64,000 nucleotides of DNA, taken from positions 1 to 64,000 of the forward strand of contig NZ_FOTB01000003.1 in assembly GCF_900114445.1 (NCBI RefSeq). Reading direction: 5' to 3'. The stretch comes from Salinicoccus halodurans (GTDB lineage Bacteria > Bacillota > Bacilli > Staphylococcales > Salinicoccaceae). Position 1 is the stretch's first letter. The number at the start of each line of letters is the position of its first letter. Below, piece by piece: positions 45,000 to 55,786 of the stretch. The notes beneath the pieces were generated by a model. The model was not told the DNA's origin. It saw nothing but the letters and a program-made list of their open reading frames with translations, and did no database searches. Position numbers and translations under genes: made by a program.

Positions 45000-46544
45000 T
45001 TATTCCCACTCGATTGTTGCCGGCGGCTTGCTTGTTACATCATAGACGACGCGGTTGATATGCTTGCTTTCGTTCACGAGCCGTTTGGAGATGCGCTCCA
45101 GTACATCCCAGTCGATTCTTGCAAACTCGCTTGTCATGCCGTCGATGCTGGTTACGGCACGGATGCCGATTGTGTGGTCGTATGTTCTGTAATCACCCAT
45201 TACCCCGACGGAGCGGATATCAGGGAGCACTGTGAAATACTGCCAGATTTCACGGTCGAGTCCTGCTTTTGCAATTTCATCGCGTAGGATCCAGTCGCTT
45301 TCTCTGACGATTTCGAGTTTTTCTTCGGTGATTTCACCGAGGATGCGGATGCCGAGTCCCGGCCCGGGGAACGGTTGTCTCCACACGAGGTGTTCCGGTA
45401 TGCCAAGCTCGATGCCGAGCTGTCTCACTTCGTCTTTGAATAAAGTGTTCAGCGGCTCGATGAGATCGAACTGCATATCTTCAGGCAGACCACCGACGTT
45501 ATGGTGTGATTTGATCGTCGTTGCCGTCTCTGTACCGGATTCGATGATATCTGTGTAAAGTGTACCCTGTGCCAGAAAGTCCGCGTCTTTTAATTTGGAT
45601 GCTTCATCGTCGAATACATAGATAAATTCGTTGCCGATGATCTTACGTTTCTGCTCAGGATCGGATACGCCCTTGAGCTTGCTGAGGAAGCGATCTTTGG
45701 CATCTACTTTGATGATGTTCATGTTGAAGCCTTCACCGAACTGTTCCATGACCATGTCGCCTTCGCCTTTGCGGAGCAGTCCATGGTCGACGAAAATACA
45801 TGTCAGCTGGTCACCGATGGCTTTATGCATCAGTACTGCGGTAACGGAAGAGTCTACGCCGCCGCTCATTGCACAGATGACTTTGCTGTTTCCAACCTGT
45901 TCACGGATCTTCTCGACTTCGATGTCGATGAAGTTGTCCATAGACCATTCACCGTGGCAGCCTGCAATATCGCGGATGAAATTTTTAAGGAAAGTGTCCC
46001 CATTTACTGAGTGTTTGGATTCGGGATGGAACTGTACGCCGTAAATGTCTTTTTCCTTATGGCTGATTCCTGCATATTTACAAAGTGGCGTCTGTGCAAT
46101 CTGTTCGAATGCATCAGGGATGCGTGTCACTTTGTCACTGTGGCTCATAAGGACTGTTTCATTTTCCGAGAGCCCTTTGAACAATGCAGAATTCGTATTT
46201 ATATTGATTTCGGTAGAACCGAATTCCTTCTCATTTGAAGGCACCACTTCTCCGCCGAGCATATGCGTCAACAGCTGCATGCCGTAGCATATTCCCAGTA
46301 CTGGAATACCCAGGTCGAAAATTGCCGGATCTGCTGTATATGCATCATCTGCATAGACGGATTTCGGTCCTCCTGAGAGGATGATGCCTTTCGGTTTGAG
46401 TTCTTTGATTTCTTCAATCGTGATGCTCGGATTATGGAGTTCACTGTAAACCCCAAGATCTCTGATACGGCGCGTAATCAGCTGGTTGTACTGGCTGCCG
46501 TAGTCGATAACAAGGATAAGTTCCTGCTCTTTCGCCATTTCCAT
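45000..46544 (-). CDS. guaA: GMP synthase (glutamine-hydrolysing)
   Basis: 514 aa. It converts XMP to GMP. The class I glutaminase domain has the catalytic Cys in GICYGMQLL and the His/Glu in FHPES. The ATP-pyrophosphatase domain has the P-loop SGGVDSS, and the C-terminal dimerisation domain ends PPATIEWE. The protein is intact although the island sits at its stop codon. Start MEMAKEQEL matches Staphylococcus GuaA. It lies 18 nt after guaB. Confidence 0.97.
   Translation of the reverse strand: MEMAKEQELILVIDYGSQYNQLITRRIRDLGVYSELHNPSITIEEIKELKPKGIILSGGPKSVYADDAYTADPAIFDLGIPVLGICYGMQLLTHMLGGEVVPSNEKEFGSTEININTNSALFKGLSENETVLMSHSDKVTRIPDAFEQIAQTPLCKYAGISHKEKDIYGVQFHPESKHSVNGDTFLKNFIRDIAGCHGEWSMDNFIDIEVEKIREQVGNSKVICAMSGGVDSSVTAVLMHKAIGDQLTCIFVDHGLLRKGEGDMVMEQFGEGFNMNIIKVDAKDRFLSKLKGVSDPEQKRKIIGNEFIYVFDDEASKLKDADFLAQGTLYTDIIESGTETATTIKSHHNVGGLPEDMQFDLIEPLNTLFKDEVRQLGIELGIPEHLVWRQPFPGPGLGIRILGEITEEKLEIVRESDWILRDEIAKAGLDREIWQYFTVLPDIRSVGVMGDYRTYDHTIGIRAVTSIDGMTSEFARIDWDVLERISKRLVNESKHINRVVYDVTSKPPATIEWE
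45001..45011. repeat. Right attachment core within guaA 3' end
   Basis: TATTCCCACTC, identical to 20823-20833, encoding the last codons of GuaA. The neighbouring T45000 comes from the island and turns the stop from TAG (left junction) to TAA. Confidence 0.85.
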
Positions 46545-46562
46545 CTTTCAACTGTTCCCTTC

Positions 46563-48044
<1,482 letters not shown>

Positions 48045-48125
48045 CTATTTTTTAATACTGCACCCTTAAAAAAGATATATGATAGGAACAATCAAAATAC
48101 AGTCAGCGACCGTGTATCCAATTGT

Positions 48126-48197
48126 AATTTCATAGTAGCTTTATTTAAGGTAAAGCCTAGAAACTCATAATCCATATTATTATGATTATATGAAACG
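48126..48197 (-). promoter_or_regulatory. Guanine riboswitch in the guaBA leader
   Basis: Minus strand core: ATAATC, ATATGG, AGTTTCTA, CCTTAAA and TACTATG in the purine-riboswitch order. P1 TTTCAT/ATGAAA, P2 CATAAT/ATTATG and P3 GCTTTA/TAAAGC can all form. The C in CTATG, at the position equivalent to C74, predicts guanine rather than adenine. A weak hairpin plus TTTT near 48091-48117 could be the regulated terminator. Confidence 0.88.
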
Positions 48198-48218
48198 AAA
48201 TAAAATATTTAATTATAA

Positions 48219-48247
48219 ATGATAACAAAAAAACGACACGGATACAA
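48219..48247 (-). promoter_or_regulatory. guaBA promoter
   Basis: Minus strand -35 TTGTAT (48242-48247), 17-bp spacer, -10 TATCAT (48219-48224), placing the start just before the riboswitch aptamer. Confidence 0.6.
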
Positions 48248-48292
48248 CAAAGTTTTTGGCTTTCTTTACACTCTGTATTATAGAGCAGAAGT

Positions 48293-48318
48293 GTTTGGAT
48301 TGAAAGCACGGAGGGAAT
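48293..48318 (+). promoter_or_regulatory. Putative sigma-B promoter
   Basis: GTTTGG (48293-48298), 14-bp spacer, GGGAAT (48313-48318), close to the sigma-B consensus GTTTAA-N12-14-GGGTAT, about 40 nt before a YflT-type stress gene. Confidence 0.6.
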
Positions 48319-48360
48319 AGTCATATATACTTAACAGAAGCTTTACGGGAGGATGTCATT

Positions 48361-48747
48361 ATGAATTATTTCGAGTTGTATGACGATAAAGAGGCTGTCC
48401 TTAACAGGATAGAACAGCTGAAGGACGAGGATTACTATGAAGAGGACATACATCTGATCGGCCGGGATGATATGGAATTCAAGGCGCTGGATTACACAGA
48501 GGTCCACTTCCATGGTCACGCTGCACATGAAAGGGGCCTTCGGGAAATTCTTTCCAACAATGAACCTGCGGAACGATTTCTGAACAGGTTTGAGCTTGGA
48601 GAGGATGAAATTGAGAAGTATCTGTTTAAAGTCAGCGAGGGGAACTTCCTGATTTTCTATGACGATGATGTATTGCAAAAGCGCGCCGAAGAAGCTGAAG
48701 GCACAACCTTCTCTTCAGAGTCAGATTTAAATGACAACGACAAATGA
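48361..48747 (+). CDS. YflT-like general stress protein
   Basis: 128 aa. It begins MNYFELYDDKEAVLNRIEQLK and continues through DIHLIGRDDMEFKALDYTEV, the pattern of the heat-induced YflT (general stress protein 17M) family of B. subtilis. The C-terminus is acidic and disordered. Biochemical function is unknown. A probable sigma-B promoter upstream fits a stress role. GGGAGG lies before the ATG. Confidence 0.78.
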   Translation: MNYFELYDDKEAVLNRIEQLKDEDYYEEDIHLIGRDDMEFKALDYTEVHFHGHAAHERGLREILSNNEPAERFLNRFELGEDEIEKYLFKVSEGNFLIFYDDDVLQKRAEEAEGTTFSSESDLNDNDK

Positions 48748-48757
48748 CCCACATAGA

Positions 48758-48799
48758 AAAAGCAGACCGGACGAATTTTACTCCGTGTCGGCCTGCTTT
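48758..48799 (+). terminator. Terminator after YflT-like gene
   Basis: Stem AAAGCAG.CCG with CGG.CTGCTTT; it overlaps the 3' end of the convergent YfbU-like gene. Confidence 0.55.
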
Positions 48800-49428
48800 G
48801 GTTCTAAATGATATGATTTATCCTCTTTTATCAATTGGAGCGGCTGGGAAGATCCTGAATCTGTAAAATCCACCAGAATTGCTTCAGATACCCCGGCCTC
48901 TTCTCCTTTTCTGATACATATATTCCTGATTTTTTCCTCGTCCAGTATTTCATCTGAACGGTACTTCACATAGCAGTTCATCATTTGATTGTAATGGTGG
49001 AGGGTGAGTCCGCTCTTCCCGTCACCTGCCTCAGGCAGTTTTACTTCTTCGTATTTATGTACAAAATCATTGTATGTATAATATGGCTGTTCCAGCTCGT
49101 CGTTGGCATTGAATCCATCAAAATATACATGATAGTTATCTCTTATGTCCTTTTGGATATCAGCATCCAATTTCACAATCGAATTCTGCACTTCACAAAA
49201 TATCTCCAGAATCAGTTCAACATCTTCTGATACATTGACTGGTACGCCCGCGCCGCCAAATTCTATCGTTTCTAAAAGAACCGGATATTTCTTTTCAATT
49301 CCGTTTACGATAATGTCCTGATAGTAACAATAGAAATCTTCAGTACTTTTAGTCATTAAGTCCATGATCTTATACTGGTTAAACAAAATTAAACGTATTG
49401 CCGAGTTTTCCAGACTTTGCAATTTCAC
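48778..49428 (-). CDS. YfbU domain-containing protein
   Basis: 216 aa, GTG start with GGAG just upstream. The N-terminal AIRLILFNQYKIMDLM, the middle VYFDGFNANDE and the later HHYNQMMNCYVKY follow the layout of the YfbU family of enterobacteria, whose role is not established. The last 50 residues extend beyond that family. It is cytosolic and stands alone. Confidence 0.6.
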   Translation of the reverse strand: MKLQSLENSAIRLILFNQYKIMDLMTKSTEDFYCYYQDIIVNGIEKKYPVLLETIEFGGAGVPVNVSEDVELILEIFCEVQNSIVKLDADIQKDIRDNYHVYFDGFNANDELEQPYYTYNDFVHKYEEVKLPEAGDGKSGLTLHHYNQMMNCYVKYRSDEILDEEKIRNICIRKGEEAGVSEAILVDFTDSGSSQPLQLIKEDKSYHLEPKQADTE

Positions 49429-49661
49429 TCTCCGCCTTCACTTTTTATTTGGTTAAAACACTAAACCACTGTTTACGAACCTCCTTAATTTGATGGGCAT
49501 TGCGGGTAATATCATTTTAATAGTATACTAACTAAACTTTTTAAACTAGTATTTTCCATCAATATTTTACGAAAAATACAAATTTTTCAACTTATTTTTC
49601 AAAATCTGCCCAAAATCTTTATTTCCAGGCTGTATGATGACAGTCCGTAATTCCCAAAATA

Positions 49662-49686
49662 GTTTATATCAGACGGTTTTGGGTAG
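49662..49686 (+). promoter_or_regulatory. Putative sigma-B promoter
   Basis: GTTTAT (49662-49667), 13-bp spacer, GGGTAG (49681-49686), very close to the sigma-B consensus and about 85 nt before the second YflT-type gene. Nothing else is seen in 49429-49771. Confidence 0.6.
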
Positions 49687-49771
49687 ACTTTTAATATATA
49701 TAATTTTAAAATCGGAGATCTTATAACTTGGATATGGTTCGAATATATGACAAAAATTGGAGGAATATGAC

Positions 49772-50872
49772 ATGCGTAACATTGAAACATTTGAAAGTGA
49801 AGAGAAACTGCTTGGAAGAATAGAACAATTGAAAACTGATGGCATAAAGGAAGAATCGATTACCGTAGTATCCGGGGATTCCCTCGAAAAGTCTTCCTTT
49901 GATTATACAAATATAAATATCAAATCAGCAGAAGGCACAGCCTGGGATAAAATTGTTTCTTTCTTCTCATCCGAAGATTCAGAAGAGCGTGTCATGGCGG
50001 GTATGGATTTGAGTGATGAGGAAGAGCAGAAGTTCAAAAACGCACTCGACAACGGTAAAATCCTGCTTTATGTAAATGGTGACGGAGCAGATTCGATCGC
50101 CAAAGAACCTGTGACCGATGACAGTCAGGATACTGTACACTCTGACGAGCAAGCGGAAAAGGATGCCACTAATATGACGGCAGCCGGAACCGCAGGCAAT
50201 GCCGGTGTTGCAGGTGTTACGGCACATGATGACAATGCGGGGAATATTGCCACAGAAGAAGAGATAGAACAGGATATCCCCCGGGAAAATACCGGCGGTG
50301 CGAATCTGAATCCCGGAAACAGAAACACTGATAATGATGATTATAAGGCAGTTCCAAGCGGCGAATATGATAATAATCAGGAAAACTCAGCCAATCAGAT
50401 TCATAATCCGGCAAACGAAGAGGGTCTCTCATTGGATAAATCCCGTGAAGCCCATGACCACAGTGAAAAATTGCAGGAAGATGATACGCATCTGGCATAC
50501 GGGGAAGGAACGGACGAGCACATCGCGGTCGATCCATCTGTGAATACGGCCACCGAAGAAAGTGATGCAGAAAAAATTGAACGCCACAAGGATCCGGACT
50601 ATCTTGAAAATGAGCAGGAGGATTACCATTATAAAAATAAAAAGACCATCATCAACGAATATAAGATGGATGACCGGAGAGATCAGCACCTGGTCGATAC
50701 ACACAATCATCCCGAAATAGCTGAAGAGATTTCACCTGAAGAAGAGAAAAACACTGGAGAGAGCGACCGTCAGCCTCTGGATAAAGACTTTGATAATAGG
50801 AACAGGGACTACAGCATCAAAAATGACATTAACGGGGAACAGGTCATCAGACTGAATGATGAAGAGCGCTAA
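49772..50872 (+). CDS. YflT-like N-terminal domain protein with acidic disordered tail
   Basis: 366 aa. Residues about 1-110 are a YflT-type domain (MRNIETFESEEKLLGRIEQLK, KILLYVNGDG), paralogous to the 128-aa protein upstream. The remaining 250 residues are hydrophilic, Asp/Glu/Asn/His-rich and probably disordered. GGAGG is 8 nt before the ATG at 49772. The tail resembles hydrophilin-like stress proteins; that is inference. Confidence 0.75.
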   Translation: MRNIETFESEEKLLGRIEQLKTDGIKEESITVVSGDSLEKSSFDYTNINIKSAEGTAWDKIVSFFSSEDSEERVMAGMDLSDEEEQKFKNALDNGKILLYVNGDGADSIAKEPVTDDSQDTVHSDEQAEKDATNMTAAGTAGNAGVAGVTAHDDNAGNIATEEEIEQDIPRENTGGANLNPGNRNTDNDDYKAVPSGEYDNNQENSANQIHNPANEEGLSLDKSREAHDHSEKLQEDDTHLAYGEGTDEHIAVDPSVNTATEESDAEKIERHKDPDYLENEQEDYHYKNKKTIINEYKMDDRRDQHLVDTHNHPEIAEEISPEEEKNTGESDRQPLDKDFDNRNRDYSIKNDINGEQVIRLNDEER

Positions 50873-50877
50873 TGACG

Positions 50878-50914
50878 AAGTAACGGGCCGACTTTTGACG
50901 GCCGTTACTTTATA
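50878..50914. terminator. Bidirectional terminator
   Basis: Stem AAGTAACGG.CCG with CGG.CGTTACTT followed by TATATTTT, between the convergent YflT-like and VOC genes. Confidence 0.75.
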
Positions 50915-50916
50915 TT

Positions 50917-51297
50917 TTAATGGGTCTCCATTACTGCAAAATAATTTTCTTCCCGGTCTGCGAAATTGAAGACCTTTCCACCGCCCATATCCGTCATCTC
51001 ACCTACTGTAATCCTCTTGTTTTTCATCTCTTCGTGCAACGACTCAATATCATCTGTTTTAAACATCAAAGATGGTGTGTCCAGGCTTAATTCCGGACTG
51101 TGTTTTTTGATGAAGGCTTTATCAAAAATCGTAATCCTCGTTTCAGCATCTGCGTACGGTGCTATCTCGACTGCTTTGAACCCTTCCGGCAATTCTTCTT
51201 CTGAGACCACTGTAAAACCGAGACTGTCTCTCCAAAACTCAACCGACTCTTCCTGATCGTCTACGTAAAGCATGACTCCGGCCAGATTTTCAATCAT
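50917..51297 (-). CDS. VOC superfamily (glyoxalase/bleomycin-resistance-like) protein
   Basis: 126 aa from the ATG at 51297, which follows GAGGTG at good spacing. It shows the betaalphabetabetabeta pairs of the VOC fold: GVMLYVDDQEESVEFWRDSLGF and the C-terminal FNFADREENYFAVMETH, whose Glu is a typical metal ligand. The substrate is unknown. Single-gene unit. Confidence 0.82.
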   Translation of the reverse strand: MIENLAGVMLYVDDQEESVEFWRDSLGFTVVSEEELPEGFKAVEIAPYADAETRITIFDKAFIKKHSPELSLDTPSLMFKTDDIESLHEEMKNKRITVGEMTDMGGGKVFNFADREENYFAVMETH

Positions 51298-51542
51298 CAT
51301 CTCACCTCTTTTCCGAATATAAAAAACAAACACTTTCATTTACATTGTACATGTTAATGTAAATTTATTAAAAATGAGAGAAAAGAAACTTATTTTTGAT
51401 GAATTTCCCTTTGCAGCAATATTATATAAATACTCTTATCAAAATCGGGTATATATAGAGTGTTTTGGGACGATAATACTTCCAAATTGTTAATCTATTA
51501 AATTACTGAAAGTATTAATGAAAACCAAGGAGGATTTTTTAA

Positions 51543-53087
51543 ATGGTAGTACCATATAGTGCAGAACCAGCTACAGATTTCACGATAGAAGAGAATAAAA
51601 AAGCGTTCAAAGCTGCTTTGGAAGAGGTGAAAAATGACCTCGGTATCAAGCGGCCGCTGGTCATCGGCGGTGAGCATATAGAAACGGAGGATCAGATTAC
51701 TTCCTATAACCCTTCAGACAAAGAACAGGTTGTCGGACACGTTTCAAAAGCGACACAGAAACATATCGATGATGCGTTCCAGGCTGCTGAAGAGGCCTTT
51801 GAAACATGGAGCGAATGGGATCCTGAAGATCGCGCCGCACTCCTCATCAGAGTTGCAGCAATCATAAGACGCCGCAAACATGAATTTTCGGCATTGATGG
51901 TATATGAAGCAGGGAAACCGTGGAACGAAGCAGATGGTGACACAAATGAAGGCATCGACTTCATAGAATACTATGCGAGATCAATGATGGAACTGGCTGA
52001 CGGCAAACCGGTACTTGACCGTGAAGGCGAGCACAACAAATATTTCTATCAGCCGATGGGAGCAGGCGTCACGATTACGCCATGGAACTTCCCGTTCGCA
52101 ATCATGACAGGAACGACTGTTGCACCGATCATCGCAGGGAATACCGTCCTTCTGAAACCTGCAGAAGATACACCGTTGATTGCGTATAAATTGATTGAAG
52201 TGCTTGAAGAAGCCGGTCTGCCAAAAGGCGTTGTGAACTTTGTTACAGGAGATTCAGGTGTAATCGGAGACTATATGGTCGACCATCATAAGACACACTT
52301 CATTACATTCACCGGTTCCAAAGGCACAGGACTCAGAATTAATGAACGTGCTTCAGTCGTTCAGGAAGGGCAGCATTTCCTGAAAAGAGTCATTACGGAG
52401 ATGGGCGGTAAAGATACAATCATCGTGGATAAAGATGCCGATCTGGATCTCGCAGCAGACTCCATCGTGAATTCCGCTTTCGGCTTTGCAGGACAAAAAT
52501 GTTCCGCCGGATCCCGTGCGGTCATCCATGAGGATGTCTACGATGAAGTTCTCAAAAAATCAATTGAGCTGACAAAAGAGCTGACTGTCGGAAATCCTGT
52601 AGATGAAACATATATGGGACCTGTAATCAGTCAGAAACAGTTCGATATGATCAAGGGTTATATTGACATCGGTAAAGAGGAAGGCGAATTGAAGATCGGC
52701 GGAGAGACAGACGACTCCAAAGGTTACTTCATCAAGCCGACGATATTCGCAGATCTTGACCCGAAAGCACGCATCATGCAGGAAGAGATATTCGGCCCCG
52801 TCGTGGCATTCGCAAAAGCGAAAGATTTTGATGAAATGCTCGATATCGCCAATAATACTGTATACGGTCTGACAGGATCAGTCATCACGAACACACGTGA
52901 ACACTGGATCAAGGCACAGAAAAAATTCCATGTCGGCAACCTGTACCTGAACCGTGGCTGTACAGCAGCTGTAATGGGTTATCACCCATTCGGCGGATTC
53001 AAACTCTCCGGTACAGATCAGAAGACAGGCAGTCCGGACTATCTCCTCAATTTCCTTGAGCAGAAAGTCATTTCTGAAATGTTCTAA
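51543..53087 (+). CDS. rocA: L-glutamate gamma-semialdehyde dehydrogenase (P5C dehydrogenase)
   Basis: 514 aa. It oxidises glutamate semialdehyde from proline and arginine breakdown to glutamate with NAD+. Motifs are [23 protein letters not shown], the catalytic Glu in VITEMGGKD, the catalytic Cys in [13 protein letters not shown] and [10 protein letters not shown]. Length and the long N-terminal segment match RocA/PruA. AAGGAGG precedes the ATG. It is monocistronic; no putA or rocD adjoins. Confidence 0.95.
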   Translation: MVVPYSAEPATDFTIEENKKAFKAALEEVKNDLGIKRPLVIGGEHIETEDQITSYNPSDKEQVVGHVSKATQKHIDDAFQAAEEAFETWSEWDPEDRAALLIRVAAIIRRRKHEFSALMVYEAGKPWNEADGDTNEGIDFIEYYARSMMELADGKPVLDREGEHNKYFYQPMGAGVTITPWNFPFAIMTGTTVAPIIAGNTVLLKPAEDTPLIAYKLIEVLEEAGLPKGVVNFVTGDSGVIGDYMVDHHKTHFITFTGSKGTGLRINERASVVQEGQHFLKRVITEMGGKDTIIVDKDADLDLAADSIVNSAFGFAGQKCSAGSRAVIHEDVYDEVLKKSIELTKELTVGNPVDETYMGPVISQKQFDMIKGYIDIGKEEGELKIGGETDDSKGYFIKPTIFADLDPKARIMQEEIFGPVVAFAKAKDFDEMLDIANNTVYGLTGSVITNTREHWIKAQKKFHVGNLYLNRGCTAAVMGYHPFGGFKLSGTDQKTGSPDYLLNFLEQKVISEMF

Positions 53088-53123
53088 TTTCCAGAAAGAC
53101 AACATTGCAGGATTGAACATAAT

Positions 53124-53157
53124 AAGGTTGATGGCATCAGTCATCAATCTTATTTTT
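53124..53157 (+). terminator. rocA terminator
   Basis: Stem AAGGTTGATG/CATCAATCTT followed by ATTTTTAT. Confidence 0.7.
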
Positions 53158-53160
53158 ATA

Positions 53161-53194
53161 TAAAAAATTCCCAGGCCTATTCGACCTGGGAATT
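53161..53194 (-). terminator. rpsF-ssb-rpsR terminator
   Basis: Stem AATTCCCAGG/CCTGGGAATT followed on the minus strand by TTTTTTA, just after the rpsR stop. Confidence 0.8.
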
Positions 53195-53201
53195 TCGTAT
53201 A

Positions 53202-53441
53202 TTACTGTTCTTCTTTTACATATGGTAGTAGTGCCATATGACGTGCGCGCTTGATTGCTCCTGTAAGCTGGCGCTGATACTTCGCGGAAGTACCTGTAAC
53301 ACGTCTAGGAAGGATTTTACCACGTTCTGAAATGAACTTTTTAAGAAGGTCTACTTCTTTATAGTCAATGTGCGTAATGCCATTGGCTGTGAAGTAACAA
53401 ACCTTTTTACGACGGCGACCGCCTCTTCTTGGACCTGCCAT
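53202..53441 (-). CDS. rpsR: 30S ribosomal protein S18
   Basis: 79 aa. [21 protein letters not shown] followed by [22 protein letters not shown] is the S18 sequence. S18 pairs with S6 in the small-subunit platform. Third gene of rpsF-ssb-rpsR. GAGGAGG precedes the start. Confidence 0.97.
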   Translation of the reverse strand: MAGPRRGGRRRKKVCYFTANGITHIDYKEVDLLKKFISERGKILPRRVTGTSAKYQRQLTGAIKRARHMALLPYVKEEQ

Positions 53442-53511
53442 GAATGTTTCCTCCTCTTCATATATTTTATACTGACCCGTCTGCCGGGTTCGTTTTCCGA
53501 AGCTCTATATA

Positions 53512-54021
53512 TTAGAATGGTAGATCGTCATCACTGATGTCAACCGGGCCATCTGCATTCGCAAATGGGTTTTCCTCAGCATTGTCCTGTCTGGACTGCT
53601 GCTGCGGAGCCGGTCTTGATCCTGTAGACTGGTTACCATACGCATTCGTATAGCTGTCTGCGGAATTATTATTGTACTGCTGTTGTTGATTACCGCCTTG
53701 CCCTTTCGGCTCGAGGAATTGTACACTGTCACACACTACTTCAGTCACAAACACTCGCTGCCCATCCTTATTATCATAAGTACGGCTTTGCAGTCTACCA
53801 TCAACACCCGCAAGGCTTCCTTTTTTCAAGTACTGATTGACATTCTCTGCTTGTTTACGGAAAACAACACAGTTTATGAAATCGGCACCGCGTTCGCCAT
53901 TCGAACTTGTGAATGGGCGGTTTACCGCTAAAGTAAAAGTTGCTACGGAAATGTTGTTTTGACTGACTTTAAGATCGGGGTCTTTTGTAAGACGACCAAC
54001 CAATACAACACGGTTCAGCAT
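53512..54021 (-). CDS. ssb: Single-stranded DNA-binding protein
   Basis: 169 aa. An OB fold ([17 protein letters not shown] to FLEPKG, about 1-107), then a Gln/Asn-rich disordered linker and the acidic tip DISDDDLPF that recruits partner proteins. It is the main replicative SSB, as judged by its place between rpsF and rpsR. Confidence 0.97.
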   Translation of the reverse strand: MLNRVVLVGRLTKDPDLKVSQNNISVATFTLAVNRPFTSSNGERGADFINCVVFRKQAENVNQYLKKGSLAGVDGRLQSRTYDNKDGQRVFVTEVVCDSVQFLEPKGQGGNQQQQYNNNSADSYTNAYGNQSTGSRPAPQQQSRQDNAEENPFANADGPVDISDDDLPF

Positions 54022-54046
54022 GTAATCAACTCCAATGTGTTTTTAA

Positions 54047-54346
54047 TTACTTATTTTCTGCTTGTTCATCGCGGACAATGATATGACGAATGATATCATT
54101 GCTGATTTTGGCTAAACGTTCGAATTCATTAGTTGCTGCAACATCAGAATTCAATTTGATGATCTGGTAGAAACCTTCTTTGTAATCTTCGATTTCATAC
54201 GCAAGACGACGTTTACCCCACTCTTTTGATTCGACGATCTCCGCACCATTTGAAGTCAATACATCATCAAAACGCTCTACGAGTGCTTTTTTTGCATCTT
54301 CCTCGATATCAGGACGGATTACATATAGAATTTCATATGCTCTCAT
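54047..54346 (-). CDS. rpsF: 30S ribosomal protein S6
   Basis: 99 aa. [37 protein letters not shown] and the C-terminal DIIRHIIVR match S6. AAGGAGG precedes the ATG. First gene of the operon. Confidence 0.97.
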   Translation of the reverse strand: MRAYEILYVIRPDIEEDAKKALVERFDDVLTSNGAEIVESKEWGKRRLAYEIEDYKEGFYQIIKLNSDVAATNEFERLAKISNDIIRHIIVRDEQAENK

Positions 54347-54374
54347 CTTCTACACCTCCTTATGGTCTTTAACG

Positions 54375-54396
54375 GCCTGGTTCCTCGGAAACAGGC
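54375..54396 (-). promoter_or_regulatory. Candidate S6:S18 autoregulatory hairpin in rpsF leader
   Basis: Minus strand hairpin GCCTG/CAGGC enclosing TTTCCGAGGAAC, between the promoter and the rpsF ribosome site. Autoregulatory rpsF leaders with a CCGA-containing hairpin bound by S6:S18 are known in many bacteria. The match here is judged by eye. Confidence 0.45.
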
Positions 54397-54427
54397 AAGG
54401 AATAATTTTCATTACTCACAATCCGAT

Positions 54428-54456
54428 ATTATACCAGTGTTTTAGTCATTTTACAA
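54428..54456 (-). promoter_or_regulatory. rpsF operon promoter
   Basis: Minus strand -35 TTGTAA (54451-54456), 17-bp spacer, perfect -10 TATAAT (54428-54433). Confidence 0.8.
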
Positions 54457-54483
54457 TAAATTTTTACATATTATATCTAAATT

Positions 54484-54655
54484 GTGAAACACAAGTGATA
54501 ATGTCCTAAGTAATCACAAATGAAAATGTCCCGCTGGTATACACTAAGATAGAAAGTAAATACCAGGAGGGGACATCATGAAGGAGTATCTCACTCCGAG
54601 ACAGATCAACCGGCTGATTCAGACTTGCCAGGAGAAAGACTGTCTAAGATTATAT
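54484..54655 (+). mobile_element. Insertion-sequence remnant between rpsF and ychF
   Basis: Repeated AATGTCC motifs (about 54502 and 54526) with CACAAGTGATAATGTCC and AATCACAAATGAAAATGTCC look like an IS terminus. They are followed by AGGAGGGG and an ATG (54578) opening MKEYLTPRQINRLIQTCQEK, a plausible transposase start. The reading frame is cut after about 25 codons at the 3' end of ychF. The family is uncertain (IS481- or ISNCY-like termini are my best guess). Confidence 0.45.
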
Positions 54656-54658
54656 ATT

Positions 54659-55759
54659 TTACACATTAAATCTGAAATGAACGACGTCGCCGTCTTTCAT
54701 GATGTACTCTTTACCTTCGAGGCGCACTTTGCCCGCTTCTTTGGCTTTAACTTCACTTCCCGCTGAAACGAGGTCATCATAGCTCACTGTTTCTGCACGG
54801 ATGAATCCTTTTTTGAAATCGGTATGGATGATGCCGGCACATTCCGGAGCCGTCATTCCTTTTTTGAACGTCCAAGCTCGCACTTCCTGCACACCTGCTG
54901 TGAAGTAGGTTGCCAGTCCCAGAAGATCATAGGATGCCTTGATCAGTTTATCGAGGCCGGATTCACTGATGCCGAGCTCTTCCAGGAACATTTCCTTTTC
55001 ATCTTCATCGAGTACTGCGATTTCTTCTTCGACTTTCGCTGAGATGACTATGACTTCAGAGCCTTCTCTTCCAGCATACTCATTGATTTTCTCCAGATGC
55101 GCATTGCCTTCAAGACTGGCCAGATCATCTTCTGCCACGTTTGCGACATAAAGCATCGGTTTTTGTGTGAGCAGATGGAAGTTCTTCACATATTTCGCTT
55201 CCTCTTCAGTGAATTCCATTGAGCGCACCGCCTGGTCATTTTCAAGTCCTTCTTTAATTTTCTGAAGGATTGCCGCTTCCGCTATAGCATCCTTATCTTT
55301 CTGCTTCGCCATCTTTTCCAGACGCGGCAGTCTTTTCTCCACACTTTCCAAATCGGCAAGGATGAGTTCCATGTTGATGATTTCAATATCATCCACCGGG
55401 TTTACTTTTCCTGACACATGTGTAACATTTTCATCGTTGAATGCACGGACAACCTGACAGATCGCATCCACTTCACGGATATGGGCCAGGAATTTGTTAC
55501 CCAGTCCCTCGCCTTTTGATGCTCCTTGGACGATTCCTGCGATATCCGTAAATTCAAATGCCGTAGGCACGGTCTTCTTAGGTTCTACCATTTCCGTAAG
55601 TTTGTTGAGTCGCTCATCCGGCACTTCGACGATACCGACGTTCGGGTCGATGGTGGCAAATGGATAGTTTGCTGCAAGCGCGCCTGCTTTAGTTATAGCG
55701 TTAAATAATGTGGATTTCCCAACATTCGGCAATCCCACGATTCCTGCTGTTAGAGCCAT
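54659..55759 (-). CDS. ychF: Redox-regulated ATPase/GTPase YchF (OLA1 type)
   Basis: 366 aa. G1 GLPNVGKSTLFNA at residues 8-20, the switch region FEFTDIAGIVQGASKGEGLGNKF, a coiled coil in the middle and a C-terminal TGS domain. Members prefer ATP and bind ribosomes. AAGGTGA precedes the ATG. The gene runs straight into IS remnant DNA and I see no clear terminator of its own. Confidence 0.96.
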   Translation of the reverse strand: MALTAGIVGLPNVGKSTLFNAITKAGALAANYPFATIDPNVGIVEVPDERLNKLTEMVEPKKTVPTAFEFTDIAGIVQGASKGEGLGNKFLAHIREVDAICQVVRAFNDENVTHVSGKVNPVDDIEIINMELILADLESVEKRLPRLEKMAKQKDKDAIAEAAILQKIKEGLENDQAVRSMEFTEEEAKYVKNFHLLTQKPMLYVANVAEDDLASLEGNAHLEKINEYAGREGSEVIVISAKVEEEIAVLDEDEKEMFLEELGISESGLDKLIKASYDLLGLATYFTAGVQEVRAWTFKKGMTAPECAGIIHTDFKKGFIRAETVSYDDLVSAGSEVKAKEAGKVRLEGKEYIMKDGDVVHFRFNV

Positions 55760-55786
55760 TAATAATCACCTTTACATTTCATTTTT

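Larger units (their letters stand above)
20823..45011. mobile_element. Heavy-metal resistance genomic island in guaA
   Basis: About 24.2 kb between 11-bp core repeats, with arm-type TGCCCT repeats inside both ends. A tyrosine-integrase remnant lies near the right end. Content: cadCAD, ccdA, cueP, copB, two ydhK-like genes, a BNR lipoprotein, a two-component system, an APC permease, an ISL3 transposase, merA-merR, csp, mco and an AlbA_2 gene. The AT content is visibly higher than in flanking housekeeping genes, most of all at both ends. No replication or conjugation genes are seen, and the integrase is truncated. It looks like a composite of several acquisitions. Confidence 0.87.
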
